A stretch of 64,000 nucleotides of DNA, taken from positions 62,001 through 126,000 of the forward strand of contig NZ_AOIA01000034.1 in the NCBI RefSeq assembly GCF_000337695.1, in the 5' to 3' direction. The position numbers and the translations under genes were made by a program. Source of the DNA: Natronococcus jeotgali DSM 18795. GTDB lineage: Archaea > Halobacteriota > Halobacteria > Halobacteriales > Natrialbaceae. Below, piece by piece: positions 52,421 through 62,154 of this stretch (the first letter of the stretch is position 1; every line of letters starts with the position of its first letter). The notes under the pieces were generated by a model. That model was not told the origin of the DNA, made no database searches, and worked only from the letters and a program-made list of their open reading frames with translations.

Positions 52421-53932
52421 ATGACTCGACGCATGACTGACGAACGCTCGATCGACGCCGCACAACTCTCGGAACTGACGACGACGGACGATTCGGTCGT
52501 TCCGCGGGCGTCGACGCGATTGGTGTGGGTACTGTTCCTCTGTAGCGTCGGCGTTCTCGCGCTGACGGTCCGACGGGGCGAGCCGTGGACAGGCGCCGAC
52601 TACGCGGTCGTCGACGGGCTGACCGCGGTGCTTTGGGTCGTGGTCACCTTCTTCAGTGGCATCGTCCACAGCTACTCCCGGCGCTACATGGCGGGCGACC
52701 GCGACCTCGAGCGCTTTTTCGCTCGCGTGTTCGCGTTCACGCTCGTCGTGATGGCGCTTACGGCGGCGAATCACGTCGCGCTGTTCGTGGCGGCGTGGCT
52801 CGCGATGGGCCTGCTGATGGCCGGCCTCATCGGCCACGTCCGCGAGTGGGAGCAGGCACGGGCCGCCGGCGCGCTGGCGCGTCGGTACTTCGTCGCCAGC
52901 AGCGCGGCCCTCGCCGGGAGCCTGGCGCTGCTGGCCTGGGAGATCGGGACGACCTCCATCAGCGGCATTCTCGGTGGTCTCGAGGGCGTCTCCGGGACGG
53001 TCGGCCTCGTCGCCGCTGGGGGGATCGTCCTCGCGGCGCTGATCCAGTCGGCGCTGTTCCCGTTCCACGGCTGGTTGCTGTCCTCGATGACGGCGCCGAC
53101 GCCGGCCTCGGCGCTGATGCACGCCGGCTTCGTCAACGCGGGCGGCGTCCTGCTGACGCGCTTCGCCCCGCTGGTCGCCGACCACCTCGCGATCATGTCG
53201 GCCGTCGTCCTCCTCGGCGCGGTCAGCGCCCTGCTGGGGCAGGCGATGCTGCTCGTCCAGACGAACGTCAAGCGCAAGCTCGGCAGCTCGACGATGGCCC
53301 AGATGGGCTTTATGATCCTCCAGTGCGGACTGGGCTTTTTCGCGGCCGCGATCGCCCACCTCGTCCTGCACGGATTCTACAAGGCCTACCTCTTCCTCTC
53401 GTCGGGAGCCGCCGTCGAGGAGACGGCGCCTCGCTCCACCGCCAAACACGCCGGCCACACCGAGTTCGGCTTCTCGAGCGCCGTCGTCAGCCTGCTCACG
53501 GCTGTCGGCGGCGGCGTGCTCTTCGGCGCGCTCACCGGGAAGGCCACGGGGCTGGCCTTCGACAGCGGGACGATCCTGACGCTCGTCGTGGTCCTGACGA
53601 CGCTGACCGCGGCGCGGGACATCCTCAACCGGACGACGCTCTCGCGGTCGGTCCGGCTCGTCAGCGTCCCGCTGGTCGTTCTCACGGCTATCGGGGGCTA
53701 CGCCCTGCTGTACAACGCGATCTCGGCGGTGGTTCCCTCCGCGATGACCCACGCTTCGACGGACGTGACGATCGCGCACGGCCTCGTCGTCGCCCTGTTC
53801 GTCGGAGCCTACCTCGCGACGGAACTGGGGTGGCACCGCTCGAGCGAGCGCCTCTACGTCACGCTGTTGAACCTCTCGCAGCCGGATTCGTCGACCGTCC
53901 TCACGAACAAGGAGGAGTACAAAGATGTCTAA
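52421..53932 (+). CDS. dabB: DabB: NuoL/NDH-5-like membrane subunit of the DAB inorganic-carbon pump
   Basis: The protein (503 residues from ATG 52421; ATG 52433 is also possible) has 12-14 transmembrane helices and the proton-channel blocks of NuoL-like subunits: IQSALFPFHGWLLSSMTAPT, ASALMHAGFVNAGG, and KLGSSTMAQMGFM, HGFYKAYLFLSSGA. In DAB systems this subunit couples cation flow to CO2 hydration by DabA. It overlaps dabA by eight bases. GGAGGG lies directly before ATG 52421 and 12 bases before 52433. Confidence 0.9.
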   Translation: MTRRMTDERSIDAAQLSELTTTDDSVVPRASTRLVWVLFLCSVGVLALTVRRGEPWTGADYAVVDGLTAVLWVVVTFFSGIVHSYSRRYMAGDRDLERFFARVFAFTLVVMALTAANHVALFVAAWLAMGLLMAGLIGHVREWEQARAAGALARRYFVASSAALAGSLALLAWEIGTTSISGILGGLEGVSGTVGLVAAGGIVLAALIQSALFPFHGWLLSSMTAPTPASALMHAGFVNAGGVLLTRFAPLVADHLAIMSAVVLLGAVSALLGQAMLLVQTNVKRKLGSSTMAQMGFMILQCGLGFFAAAIAHLVLHGFYKAYLFLSSGAAVEETAPRSTAKHAGHTEFGFSSAVVSLLTAVGGGVLFGALTGKATGLAFDSGTILTLVVVLTTLTAARDILNRTTLSRSVRLVSVPLVVLTAIGGYALLYNAISAVVPSAMTHASTDVTIAHGLVVALFVGAYLATELGWHRSSERLYVTLLNLSQPDSSTVLTNKEEYKDV

Positions 53933-56492
53933 GCAGACGGCTCAAGACCTCGAACGCGCCCGGGCCGAACAGGCACCACAGCAACGCGATCAGGCGGCAG
54001 ACCGCCCCGAGACGGATTCCGATCGGGACCCCATCGCCGCGACGATCGAGCGGGCGGCCGAGCGGGTCGGCTCCGTCTGGCCGCTGTACTCGTTCGTCAC
54101 GGCCAACCCCCTCTCGGGGTTCGAGGAGCAGCCGTTCCACCGGGCCGTCGACGAGGCCGAGCGCCTGTTCGGCGGGCGGGGCTACCCGCACCCCGACGTC
54201 TTCCGCACGGCGTGGGAGCGCGGCCAGATCGATCCCGACGTGCTCGCCGCCGAACTCGAGGCCCGCGGGATCGACCGCGATCCGGAGCGGCTCCTCGAGG
54301 AGCTGGCCGAGGCCGAGGTCGAAGCGACGCGCGACGCCGAGTCCGACGGCGCGACCGAGACCGTCGACCGCGTGCTCTCGAAGTGGCTCGGCGCCTTCCT
54401 CGACGAGGGCCAGGCCAAGTGGCCGATGCCGAACCGCGAGGAGGGGTTCTACGCCGCCTGGCGCTCGGTCGCGCCCTACGGCGGCGACGTGCCGGGTTGT
54501 GACGATCCCTCGGACCTTCCGGAAACGGCGACCGAGGCGCTCGAGTCGATCCTCGACGAACACCCCGAGAGCCGGTGGGTCGACATCGCCGAGCGCCACT
54601 TCGCCGCGCTGCCGGGCTGGACCGGGTTCATCAAGCAACGCGTCGACGACGACACCGACCCCTGGCAGGCCGAGTACCCGATCGCGCTGCGGGAGTACCT
54701 CGCGGTGCGCCTGACGCTCGCGGACCGACTCGATGCGCCGATCGAGTCGCCGTCTGCGGACGAAGATTCCGATACCGGCGACGGCGAGGACGCGGAGCCG
54801 CCCCTCCCCGAGATCTGGCTGACCGCCTGGGAGAAGAGCTACCGCGGGCGCTTGCTCGAGCAAATCGACGGCTCTGTGACCGATCCCGCCGACGCGGGCG
54901 AGACGTCTCGGCCCGCTGGGCAACTGGTGTTTTGCATCGACACGCGCTCGGAGATCGTTCGCCGTCACATCGAGCAGCAGGGTAACTACGAGACCCACGG
55001 CTACGCCGGCTTCTTCGGCGTCCCGATGCGGTACCAGGGGTACGACGCGACCGCCTCCGTCGACGCCTGTCCGCCGATCGTCGAGCCCGAGCACCGCGTG
55101 GTCGACCGGCCCGACGACGAAGAGACGGTGACGAAACGCGACCGCTGGACCGGCCTCGCGAAGGTGACGCGGAAACACTTCAAGCGGCTCAAGGCCAACG
55201 TCGTCGCCGCTTTCCCGTTCGTCGAGGGCGGCGGTGCCGCCTACGGCTCGGCCATGGCCGCGCGGACGCTCGCTCCCTCGGCGATCGCCTCGCTCGAGAA
55301 CGCCGTCGACGAGCGCGTCCCGAGCCGACACGAGTTCTGTTCGCCGGCCCTCGAGTACGCCGACCACGAGGACCACACGCACGCGGACCACGACCTCCCG
55401 CAGGGAATGAGCCTCGAGGCGAAAGTCGAGTACGCCGAGAACGCCTTCGCGCTCATGGGCTGGACGGACTTCGCCCGCCTGGTCGTCTTCGCGGGCCACG
55501 CGAGCCGGACGACGAACAACCCGTTCGACTCGAGTCTCGACTGCGGGGCCTGCGCCGGTAACCCCGGCGGGCCCAATGCCCGCGTGCTCGCGACGATCTG
55601 CAACGATTCGAACGTGCAGGCGGAACTCCGCGAGCGCGGCTTCCACATCCCCGACGACACGGTCTTTCTCGCCGGCGAGCACAACACGACGACCGACGAG
55701 ATCGAACTGTTCGACGACGCGGTCCCCGAGACTCACCGCGAGGATCTCGAGCAGTTGCGCGCCGACCTCGAGCGTGCCCAGGCCGGCGCGGCGGCCGAGC
55801 GCCTCGAGTCGATGACCGACGGCGAAGTCGACCCCGAAGCGGCCGTCGCCGAAGTCGAGCGCAGGGCGGCCGACTGGGCCGAAACCCGTCCGGAGTGGGG
55901 GCTAGCCGGCAACGCCTCGTTCGTCATCGGGCCGCGCGAACTGACCGACGACGAGAACTTAGACGGCCGCGCGTTCCTCCACTCCTACGACTGGACGACC
56001 GACCCCGAGGGCGAGGCCCTCGAGGCGATTATGACGGGGCCGCTGGTCGTCACCCAGTGGATCAACAACCAGTACTACTTCGCGACCGTGGACAACCGCG
56101 TCTACGGCAGCGGCTCGAAAGTCACGCAGAGCCCGCTGGGCAACGTCGGCGTCGTGCAGGGCAACGGCGGCGACCTGATGACCGGCCTGCCGCTCCAGTC
56201 GCTGCAGCTCGACGACGACGAGCCGTACCACCAGCCGCTCCGGCTGACGGCGGTCGTCCACGCGCCGCGCGAGCGCGTGACCGAGATCCTCCGCCGCCAC
56301 GACGACGTCGAACGGCTGGTCGACAACGGCTGGATCGGCGACCTGCTAGTCGTCGACCCGCAGCGGAACGCCGAGGCGTTTCGCTACCGGGGCGACCTCG
56401 AGTGGACGGCGGTATCGCAGTCGCGGACGGCGGCTCCGGCCCGCGGTCGGGAGCAAGAGCAGGGAGGCGTTTCAGCGTCGGCGCGGGACTGA
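53925..56492 (+). CDS. dabA: DabA: DUF2309 carbonic-anhydrase-like subunit of the DAB pump
   Basis: The 855-residue protein has WPLYSFVTANPLSGFEEQPF at the start and the zinc ligands expected from DabA: Cys 337 and Asp 339 in VFCIDTRSE, His 525 in FAGHASRTTNNP and Cys 540 in LDCGACAGNPGG. These form a beta-CA-like site. DabA with DabB accumulates bicarbonate by one-way hydration of CO2. The acidic insertions (276-295 and C-terminus) are halophilic adaptation. It is followed by a convergent carbonic anhydrase gene. Confidence 0.93.
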   Translation: MSKQTAQDLERARAEQAPQQRDQAADRPETDSDRDPIAATIERAAERVGSVWPLYSFVTANPLSGFEEQPFHRAVDEAERLFGGRGYPHPDVFRTAWERGQIDPDVLAAELEARGIDRDPERLLEELAEAEVEATRDAESDGATETVDRVLSKWLGAFLDEGQAKWPMPNREEGFYAAWRSVAPYGGDVPGCDDPSDLPETATEALESILDEHPESRWVDIAERHFAALPGWTGFIKQRVDDDTDPWQAEYPIALREYLAVRLTLADRLDAPIESPSADEDSDTGDGEDAEPPLPEIWLTAWEKSYRGRLLEQIDGSVTDPADAGETSRPAGQLVFCIDTRSEIVRRHIEQQGNYETHGYAGFFGVPMRYQGYDATASVDACPPIVEPEHRVVDRPDDEETVTKRDRWTGLAKVTRKHFKRLKANVVAAFPFVEGGGAAYGSAMAARTLAPSAIASLENAVDERVPSRHEFCSPALEYADHEDHTHADHDLPQGMSLEAKVEYAENAFALMGWTDFARLVVFAGHASRTTNNPFDSSLDCGACAGNPGGPNARVLATICNDSNVQAELRERGFHIPDDTVFLAGEHNTTTDEIELFDDAVPETHREDLEQLRADLERAQAGAAAERLESMTDGEVDPEAAVAEVERRAADWAETRPEWGLAGNASFVIGPRELTDDENLDGRAFLHSYDWTTDPEGEALEAIMTGPLVVTQWINNQYYFATVDNRVYGSGSKVTQSPLGNVGVVQGNGGDLMTGLPLQSLQLDDDEPYHQPLRLTAVVHAPRERVTEILRRHDDVERLVDNGWIGDLLVVDPQRNAEAFRYRGDLEWTAVSQSRTAAPARGREQEQGGVSASARD

Positions 56493-56647
56493 CCGCCCGA
56501 TCGTCGCTCGCGACGACGAACGCACCGCGGCGCTGGAAGAGCCCGTCGGACTCGAGGAGCGAACGCAGGGCGGTACCGGGAGTGGACGACCGTACCGACG
56601 GCGACCCGCGGAACCGTGTTCGACGCCCCGTGACGGGGTCACTCGAG

Positions 56648-57430
56648 TTAGGGCAGCAGGCTGACGACCGCTGTTTCGTAGCCGTCCGGAACGCACTCGC
56701 GGATCGCCGCCGGATCGGTCTCGCCGTCGACGTTGACCAGGTACGCGCGGCCGTCCGCGTCGCCGTAGATCCGCTGAAAGTCGTACACGAACCCGTAGAC
56801 AGAGATATCGTCGGGAACGTCCGCCGCGTCGCGGAGGAACTGCACCTGTCGATCGACGTTGTACTCGACGAGCCGGTTGACGACCGTCTCCTCGTCCGCG
56901 TCGGCGTCGACGGCGCCGCGCTCGAGGGCCTCCTCGACGACGGGGACCAGCATTTCGACCCACTTGTCGACGCCCTGTGGACCGGGCACGTCGCCGCCGG
57001 TCGCGACCCGGTACGCCGCCGTGACGGCGCCGCAGCCGGTGTGGCCGACGACGGCCGCGACCGCGGTCTCGGTGTGGTGGATCGGGTAGAGGATTCCGCC
57101 GTCGACGATGCGCTCGCCGCCGTCCTCGTCCCAGACCTGGTTGCCGATGTTACTCGGCGTAAAGACCGCGCCGGGGTGGTCGAACCCCCACATGTGCTCG
57201 TGGGGTACCCGGGAGTCCGAACAGCAGATCGCGACGACGCCCGGGTGCTGCCCCGTTCGGACGTCCCTGAAGTAATCGTCGGGCAGCGAGTCGACGTGGC
57301 GTCGGTTACCCGCGAGCAGCGTCTCGAGGACCTCGTGGTCGCAACCTCGCTCGCGGTCGGGGTCGTCGGGAGTCGCGTTCGCGTCGGCATCGCCCTCGTC
57401 GCGATCGCCGTCGTCGTTGTCGGTCGCCAT
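56648..57430 (-). CDS. Beta-class carbonic anhydrase
   Basis: The 260-residue enzyme has the beta-CA zinc set: Cys 70 and Asp 72 in CSDSRVP, His 130 and Cys 133 in GHTGCGAVT. An acidic N-terminal extension of about 28 residues precedes the fold. It interconverts CO2 and bicarbonate in the cytoplasm. It converges on dabA with a gap of 155 bases, so the two probably act on the same carbon pool although they are transcribed separately. Confidence 0.95.
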   Translation of the reverse strand: MATDNDDGDRDEGDADANATPDDPDRERGCDHEVLETLLAGNRRHVDSLPDDYFRDVRTGQHPGVVAICCSDSRVPHEHMWGFDHPGAVFTPSNIGNQVWDEDGGERIVDGGILYPIHHTETAVAAVVGHTGCGAVTAAYRVATGGDVPGPQGVDKWVEMLVPVVEEALERGAVDADADEETVVNRLVEYNVDRQVQFLRDAADVPDDISVYGFVYDFQRIYGDADGRAYLVNVDGETDPAAIRECVPDGYETAVVSLLP

Positions 57431-57591
57431 GCGGTACCGTACGCGGACGGTGGTGAAAAAACTCCGACGCCGGTCCGTCTCGTCGGCGGTCCTCGAGCGC
57501 GCTCGAGGCGTCTCTCGCCCTTTCGATCGCAGTACCGGACCTGACTTCCGCGAGCCCGCGATTCATCCGTCGCCGACCCCTCCGTCTCGGT

Positions 57592-58608
57592 ATGGCAGAA
57601 ACCAGACAGTGGCGACTCGCAAGCCGTCCGACGGGCGAGCCGACCCGCGAAAACTTCGACCTCGTGACCGTCGACCGTCCCGAACCCGAGTCGGGCGAGG
57701 TCCTCGTGAAGACCCGCTACCAGTCCGTCGACCCGTACATGCGCGGGCGGATGCGCGACGAGGAATCCTACGCCGAGCCGTGGGCCGTCGGCGAACCGAT
57801 GGGAGCCGCCGTCGTCGGCGAGGTCGTCGAGTCGGAAGCCGACGCGCTCGACGAGGGCGACGTCGTGACGGGGAACCTCCTGTGGGCGGAACACGCCGTC
57901 GCCGACGCCGACGCGCTGCGCCGCGTCGACCCCGACCGGGGGCCGGTCTCGACGGCGCTCGGCGTCCTCGGGATGCCGGGCGTGACGGCGTACTTCGGGA
58001 CCCTCGACGTCGCCGAGCCCCAACCCGGCGATACCGTCGTCGTCTCGGCCGCGGCCGGCGCCGTCGGCTCGGTCGCGGGTCAGCTCGCCCGACTGAGCGG
58101 CGCGCGGGTGGTCGGCACGGCCGGCAGCGACGAGAAGGTCGACTGGCTCACCGACGACCTCGGCTTCGACGAGGCGATCAACTACGACGAGACCGACGAC
58201 CTCTCCGGGGCGATGGCCGAGGCCTGTCCCGACGGGATCGACGTCTACTTCGACAACGTCGGCGGACCGATCACCGACGCCGTCTGGCCGCTGCTGAACG
58301 TCCGCTCGAGGGTGGCCGTCTGCGGTCAGATCGCGCTCTACAACGCGACGGCGGTCCCGACGGGGCCGCGGAAGCTCGGAAAACTCGTCGAGTCGCGCGC
58401 CCGCGTGGAGGGGTTCCTCGTGGGCGACTACGAGGGCCGGTGGGACGAGGCCCTCGACCGCCTCTCGGCGTTCGTTCGGGACGGGCGGATCCGGTACCGC
58501 GAGAACGTCGTCGAGGGCTTCGAGAACGCGCCCGACGCGTTCCTCGGTCTGTTCGAGGGCGAAAACGTCGGGAAGCAGCTGGTTCGGGTCGGCGATCCCG
58601 ACGAGTAG
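57592..58608 (+). CDS. NADP-dependent oxidoreductase (zinc-free MDR, CurA/leukotriene B4 dehydrogenase-like)
   Basis: The 338-residue MDR protein has YQSVDPYMRGRMRD, GMPGVTAYFG, the Rossmann loop VSAAAGAVGSVAGQLAR and FDNVGGPITDAVWP, the blocks of 2-alkenal/prostaglandin reductases. It lacks the cysteines of zinc-dependent alcohol dehydrogenases. It would reduce activated double bonds with NADPH. It stands alone, divergent from the carbonic anhydrase. Confidence 0.9.
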   Translation: MAETRQWRLASRPTGEPTRENFDLVTVDRPEPESGEVLVKTRYQSVDPYMRGRMRDEESYAEPWAVGEPMGAAVVGEVVESEADALDEGDVVTGNLLWAEHAVADADALRRVDPDRGPVSTALGVLGMPGVTAYFGTLDVAEPQPGDTVVVSAAAGAVGSVAGQLARLSGARVVGTAGSDEKVDWLTDDLGFDEAINYDETDDLSGAMAEACPDGIDVYFDNVGGPITDAVWPLLNVRSRVAVCGQIALYNATAVPTGPRKLGKLVESRARVEGFLVGDYEGRWDEALDRLSAFVRDGRIRYRENVVEGFENAPDAFLGLFEGENVGKQLVRVGDPDE

Positions 58609-58626
58609 CCGGGAGTCGACGAGTCG

Positions 58627-59430
58627 TCAGTCGGTCAGTCCGTACCCGGTTTTGAACAGGTAGACGTCGATCGCCAGGACGACGAGGGTACACGCCGTGA
58701 GTACTGCGAGCGAGACGAGCGGCGCGAACTCGGTGTAGGGCGCGGGCAGGATCCCGACGCCGGTCAGGTCCGAGTAGCCCAACAGCCCGTACCGGACGCT
58801 GTCGACCATGTACACCATCGGGTTCAGCAGCGAGAGCCCGACCTGCCAGGCCTGCTCGAACGTCTCGAGCGAGTAGAAGACGGCCCCGAAAAAGACCAGC
58901 GGCCGGAGGATGAACTGGTTCATCACGGTCAGGTCGTCGAAGTCCCGCGCGACGAGTCCGCCGACGATCCCGAAGCCGGCGAACAGCGTCGTGACGACGA
59001 CCATCGTCGCGACGAGGTAGAGGCCGTGCTCGATGCTGATCGGGACGAACAGCCGGCCGACCGCGGCGATGATGACGCCGACGATGAGCCCGCGAACCGC
59101 GCTGGAGCCGACGTAGGCGACGACCATCTCGACGTACGACAGCGGCGAGGTCAGCGTCTCGTGGATGTACTCGTTCCACCGCCCGTGGAAGATCGAGAAC
59201 GAGGCGTTCTCGAAGGCGTTCGAGATCGCCCCCAGCACGACGAGGCCCGGGACGATAAAGAGGATGTAGTCGAAGCCCGCGATCTGGTCGATCCGGTTGC
59301 CGAGGATCACCCCGAAGACCGCGAAGTACAACACGTTCGTGATCGCCGGCGGCATGAACGTATTCTTGGGCCGGCGGACGAACCGCAGGACCTCGCGTTT
59401 GAACAGCGCGCGGAACCCGACCGAGAGCAT
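58627..59430 (-). CDS. ABC-2 type exporter permease
   Basis: The 267-residue membrane protein has six hydrophobic helices and the ABC-2/DrrB pattern: MLSVGFRALFKREVLRFVRRPK N-terminus, NAFENASFSIF, and LRPLVFFGAVFYSLETF then NPMVYMVDSVRYGLLG. The open frame continues 2.3 kb upstream, but ATG 59430 overlaps the stop of the ATPase gene and begins the family N-terminus. With the ATPase it should export a drug, lipid or polysaccharide of unknown nature. Confidence 0.9.
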   Translation of the reverse strand: MLSVGFRALFKREVLRFVRRPKNTFMPPAITNVLYFAVFGVILGNRIDQIAGFDYILFIVPGLVVLGAISNAFENASFSIFHGRWNEYIHETLTSPLSYVEMVVAYVGSSAVRGLIVGVIIAAVGRLFVPISIEHGLYLVATMVVVTTLFAGFGIVGGLVARDFDDLTVMNQFILRPLVFFGAVFYSLETFEQAWQVGLSLLNPMVYMVDSVRYGLLGYSDLTGVGILPAPYTEFAPLVSLAVLTACTLVVLAIDVYLFKTGYGLTD

Positions 59431-60443
59431 CAGACGACCCCCTCCTGGGCTCGCTTGGTCGGCTCCTCGCCCGTCTCGTCGGCGTCCTCCGACGCGCTCG
59501 AGCGGGTGACCGTCCGGTCCTCCTGGGCCGTCAGATCGACGAAGATCTCCTCGAGCGAGGTCCGCGAGATCTCGAGGTCGGCGATCTCGTGGCCCGCGGC
59601 CTCGAGGTCGTTGAGCAGCCGCGGCGCGGTCGAACCGCCGTCGTCGACGCGGACCTCGACGTGGTCGCCGCGGGTCGTCACGTCGCGGGCGTACGGCCCG
59701 AGTGCGGGCTCGAGGGCGCCCGCGGCGGGCGGCGCCGACTCGAGGCGGACGTCGACGGTGTCCGATCCGCGCCGTTTGAGGTCGTCGGGCGTCGCGACCG
59801 TGACCTTGCGGCCCTCGTTCATGATCGCGACGCGGTCGCAGAGCCGTTCGGCCTCCTCGATGTAGTGGGTCGTCAACAAGATGGTGGTGCCCTCGTCGTT
59901 GAGGTCGGTGACGAGGTCCCAGAGGTCGTGGCGCAGCTGGACGTCGACGCCCGCGGTCGGCTCGTCGAGGATCAGCAGATCGGGATCGGTCACGAGCGCG
60001 CGTGCGAGCAGCAGTCGGCGCTTCATCCCGCCGGAGAGCCAGTCGAACCGCTCGTTGCGCTTGTCGTAGATGCCGACCCGTTTGAGGACCTCGTCGGCTC
60101 GCTCGGCGGCCTCGTCCTCGGGGATTCCGTGGTAGCCGGCCTTGTGCATGAGGACCTCGCGGACGGGGAAGAAGCGGTCGACGTTGAACTCCTGGGGTGC
60201 GAGCCCGATCGCGTCGCGGGCCTGCCGGTACTCCGATTCGACGTCGTAGCCGAAGACGCGGGCCTCGCCGCCGGTCTTGCGGACGAGCCCGACCAGCGTG
60301 TTGATAAACGTCGTCTTCCCGGCCCCGTTGGGTCCGAGCAGTCCGAAGAACTCGCCCTCCTCGACGGTGAGCGAGAGCTCCTGCAAGGCGCGCAAGTCGC
60401 CGTACTCCTTGACGAGATCCGTCGTCTCGATGGCCGGTGGCAT
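59430..60443 (-). CDS. ABC exporter ATP-binding protein (DrrA/ABC-2 type)
   Basis: The 337-residue ATPase has Walker A GLLGPNGAGKTTFIN, the signature LSGGMKRRLLLA (Met replacing Gln, usual in this subfamily) and Walker B LLILDEPTAGVD, followed by a C-terminal domain of about 110 residues (DUF4162-like) ending in EEIFVDLTA. It overlaps the permease gene by one base. The tail after residue 310 is acidic and unordered. Confidence 0.94.
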   Translation of the reverse strand: MPPAIETTDLVKEYGDLRALQELSLTVEEGEFFGLLGPNGAGKTTFINTLVGLVRKTGGEARVFGYDVESEYRQARDAIGLAPQEFNVDRFFPVREVLMHKAGYHGIPEDEAAERADEVLKRVGIYDKRNERFDWLSGGMKRRLLLARALVTDPDLLILDEPTAGVDVQLRHDLWDLVTDLNDEGTTILLTTHYIEEAERLCDRVAIMNEGRKVTVATPDDLKRRGSDTVDVRLESAPPAAGALEPALGPYARDVTTRGDHVEVRVDDGGSTAPRLLNDLEAAGHEIADLEISRTSLEEIFVDLTAQEDRTVTRSSASEDADETGEEPTKRAQEGVV

Positions 60444-60503
60444 CGGTGGCCCCTCGGCCGCGCCCGCGGTTAAGAATGTTGGATCCGGCCGTCGAGACGC
60501 CCG

Positions 60504-61736
60504 TCAATCGACCGTTCGAGGCCGACCCGAGGGATCGACGGCGCCGCTTTGCTGGACGATATCGAAGGCGGTCATCACGTCCGACCGCGAGATCAGTCCG
60601 ACCAGGTCGCCCTCGGTCCTCGAGGCCGGGTCGCCGACGGAATCCTCGGCACCTCGGCCGTTGCGCGGTTCGACCACCAGGAGCCGTCCGATGTCGTGCT
60701 CTCGCATCCGCTCGATGGCGGTCATCGCGTCCGAGTCCGGATCGACCGTCTTCAGGTCGGTGGTCATCACATCGGCGACGGTGTAGGCGTCGCGTTCGAC
60801 GGGCTTGATGTCGCGAGCGTCCGACAGCGTCACGAGCCCCACGAGTCGCTCGCCGCCGGCGCCGCCGGTTTCGACGACCGGGTAGCCGGTGTGTCGCTCG
60901 GTGAACATCCGCCGGAGCAGCTCCGCAACCGACGCGTTCGGCTCGACCGTGTGGAGGTCGCCGGCGGGGGTCATGATGTCCCGCACCGTCACGTCCCGGA
61001 AGGCGGCCTTCATCGTCACCTGCTGGGCCTCGCTCGAGGCGGCGATGTAGACGAAGAAGGCGACGCCGATGAGGATGATGTTGATCTGGAACAGCCCGAA
61101 CAGCCCCATCGCGATCGCGAACAGCTTGCCGATGCTTGCGGCCTGTTGGGTGGCCTGTGCGTAGGGGCGGCCGCGAGCGAGCAGCGCCCGGAGGACGCGA
61201 CCGCCGTCCATCGGGAACGCGGGGATCATGTTGAAGACGGCGAGTGCAACGTTGAGCACGGCCAGGTAGCCGAGGACGAACCGCGCCCCGCCGAACGCCT
61301 CGGGCGTGAGCGCGAAGAGCCCGTAGGAACCCACCCCGACGAGTACCGAGACGATCGGTCCGGCGATCGCGATGACGAACTCCTGTCGCCAGTCCTCGGG
61401 CATCTCCGAGAACGCGGCGATGCCCCCGAACAGCCAGAGCGTGATCGACTCGATCGGAAACCCGTACCGCCGGGCGGTCAGCGAGTGGCCCAGCTCGTGG
61501 AGAACGACTCCGACGAACAGCCCGACCGCCGCGACGAAGCCGAGGATCCAGGGAGTAAGGCCCGCGGTGACGTCGGCCGTGTCGATCCCGGCCTCGAGGA
61601 CACCGTTTAGGATCTCCGTCACCTCGAGAGTTTGCACGCCGATCAGGTACGCGAACAACGGCAGTACGAGCAAAAACGTCAGGTCGAGTTTGATCGGGAT
61701 CCCGAACAGGGAGCCGATTCGAAAACTCCTCGCCAT
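60504..61736 (-). CDS. Site-2 protease family (M50) metalloprotease with C-terminal CBS domains
   Basis: The 410-residue protein has the zinc motif HELGH (H80, E81, H84) in a membrane helix and the third ligand in NMIPAFPMDGGR (Asp 177), then two CBS domains (about 245-395). Intramembrane proteases of this group cut membrane-bound regulators, and CBS domains may sense adenine nucleotides. The substrate is not known. The gene lies upstream of the ABC exporter on the same strand, 60 bases away. Confidence 0.92.
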   Translation of the reverse strand: MARSFRIGSLFGIPIKLDLTFLLVLPLFAYLIGVQTLEVTEILNGVLEAGIDTADVTAGLTPWILGFVAAVGLFVGVVLHELGHSLTARRYGFPIESITLWLFGGIAAFSEMPEDWRQEFVIAIAGPIVSVLVGVGSYGLFALTPEAFGGARFVLGYLAVLNVALAVFNMIPAFPMDGGRVLRALLARGRPYAQATQQAASIGKLFAIAMGLFGLFQINIILIGVAFFVYIAASSEAQQVTMKAAFRDVTVRDIMTPAGDLHTVEPNASVAELLRRMFTERHTGYPVVETGGAGGERLVGLVTLSDARDIKPVERDAYTVADVMTTDLKTVDPDSDAMTAIERMREHDIGRLLVVEPRNGRGAEDSVGDPASRTEGDLVGLISRSDVMTAFDIVQQSGAVDPSGRPRTVD

Positions 61737-62154
61737 ACCGGTAATTTCGGTGGCAGGTCCTTAAACGCGCCCCCGTCACGACGAGACGACCGCCGCGGCG
61801 TTCGGCCGACGCGGGCGGAACCGTCCCGGACCGCTTCGGCGCGAATATTAGCCTCCTTATACGGAACTGAGAGTGGGGATAGATACCACGTTTCGTTATT
61901 GGTTTGCACCGACATGCTCAGACCATTGAACGGAATGGGCCGATACGCGCGAGATATTTACCGGTGGTAGCTCGAGCCGCCGACGTTGCTGTTCGGACCA
62001 CAGAATAATCCAGAACGGTGCTACGGAATTCTCGTGGCGTTATCTGGCACGGCCGATCTCATTTATATTGATAATAGGTCCCTTATCCTGTACCCACAAT
62101 ATTGTCCGGGTGCACAATAGACTTATATAGAACCTCGTCGTGCCTTCTGGTACG
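61737..62154. other. Intergenic region upstream of small winged-helix gene
   Basis: The 418-bp gap between divergent genes is AT-rich in its right half. It holds the perfect palindrome ACAATATTGT (62096-62105), a second CACAAT half-site at 62113-62118 and the TATA box ACTTATATAG (62121-62130). I see no other gene. Confidence 0.5.
62096..62130 (+). promoter_or_regulatory. Palindrome plus TATA box of the small winged-helix gene
   Basis: ACAATATTGT (62096-62105) and a repeat of CACAAT 18 bases further lie immediately before ACTTATATAG, which is 25-34 bases upstream of ATG 62155. The position suits an operator, perhaps for autoregulation. Confidence 0.5.

Noticed and set aside
58627-61779. A 1050-codon open frame on the minus strand
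   Set aside because: Only its last 267 codons encode a protein (the ABC-2 permease). The rest is the GC-rich alternative frame of the ATPase and M50 protease genes and is full of Arg and Pro.
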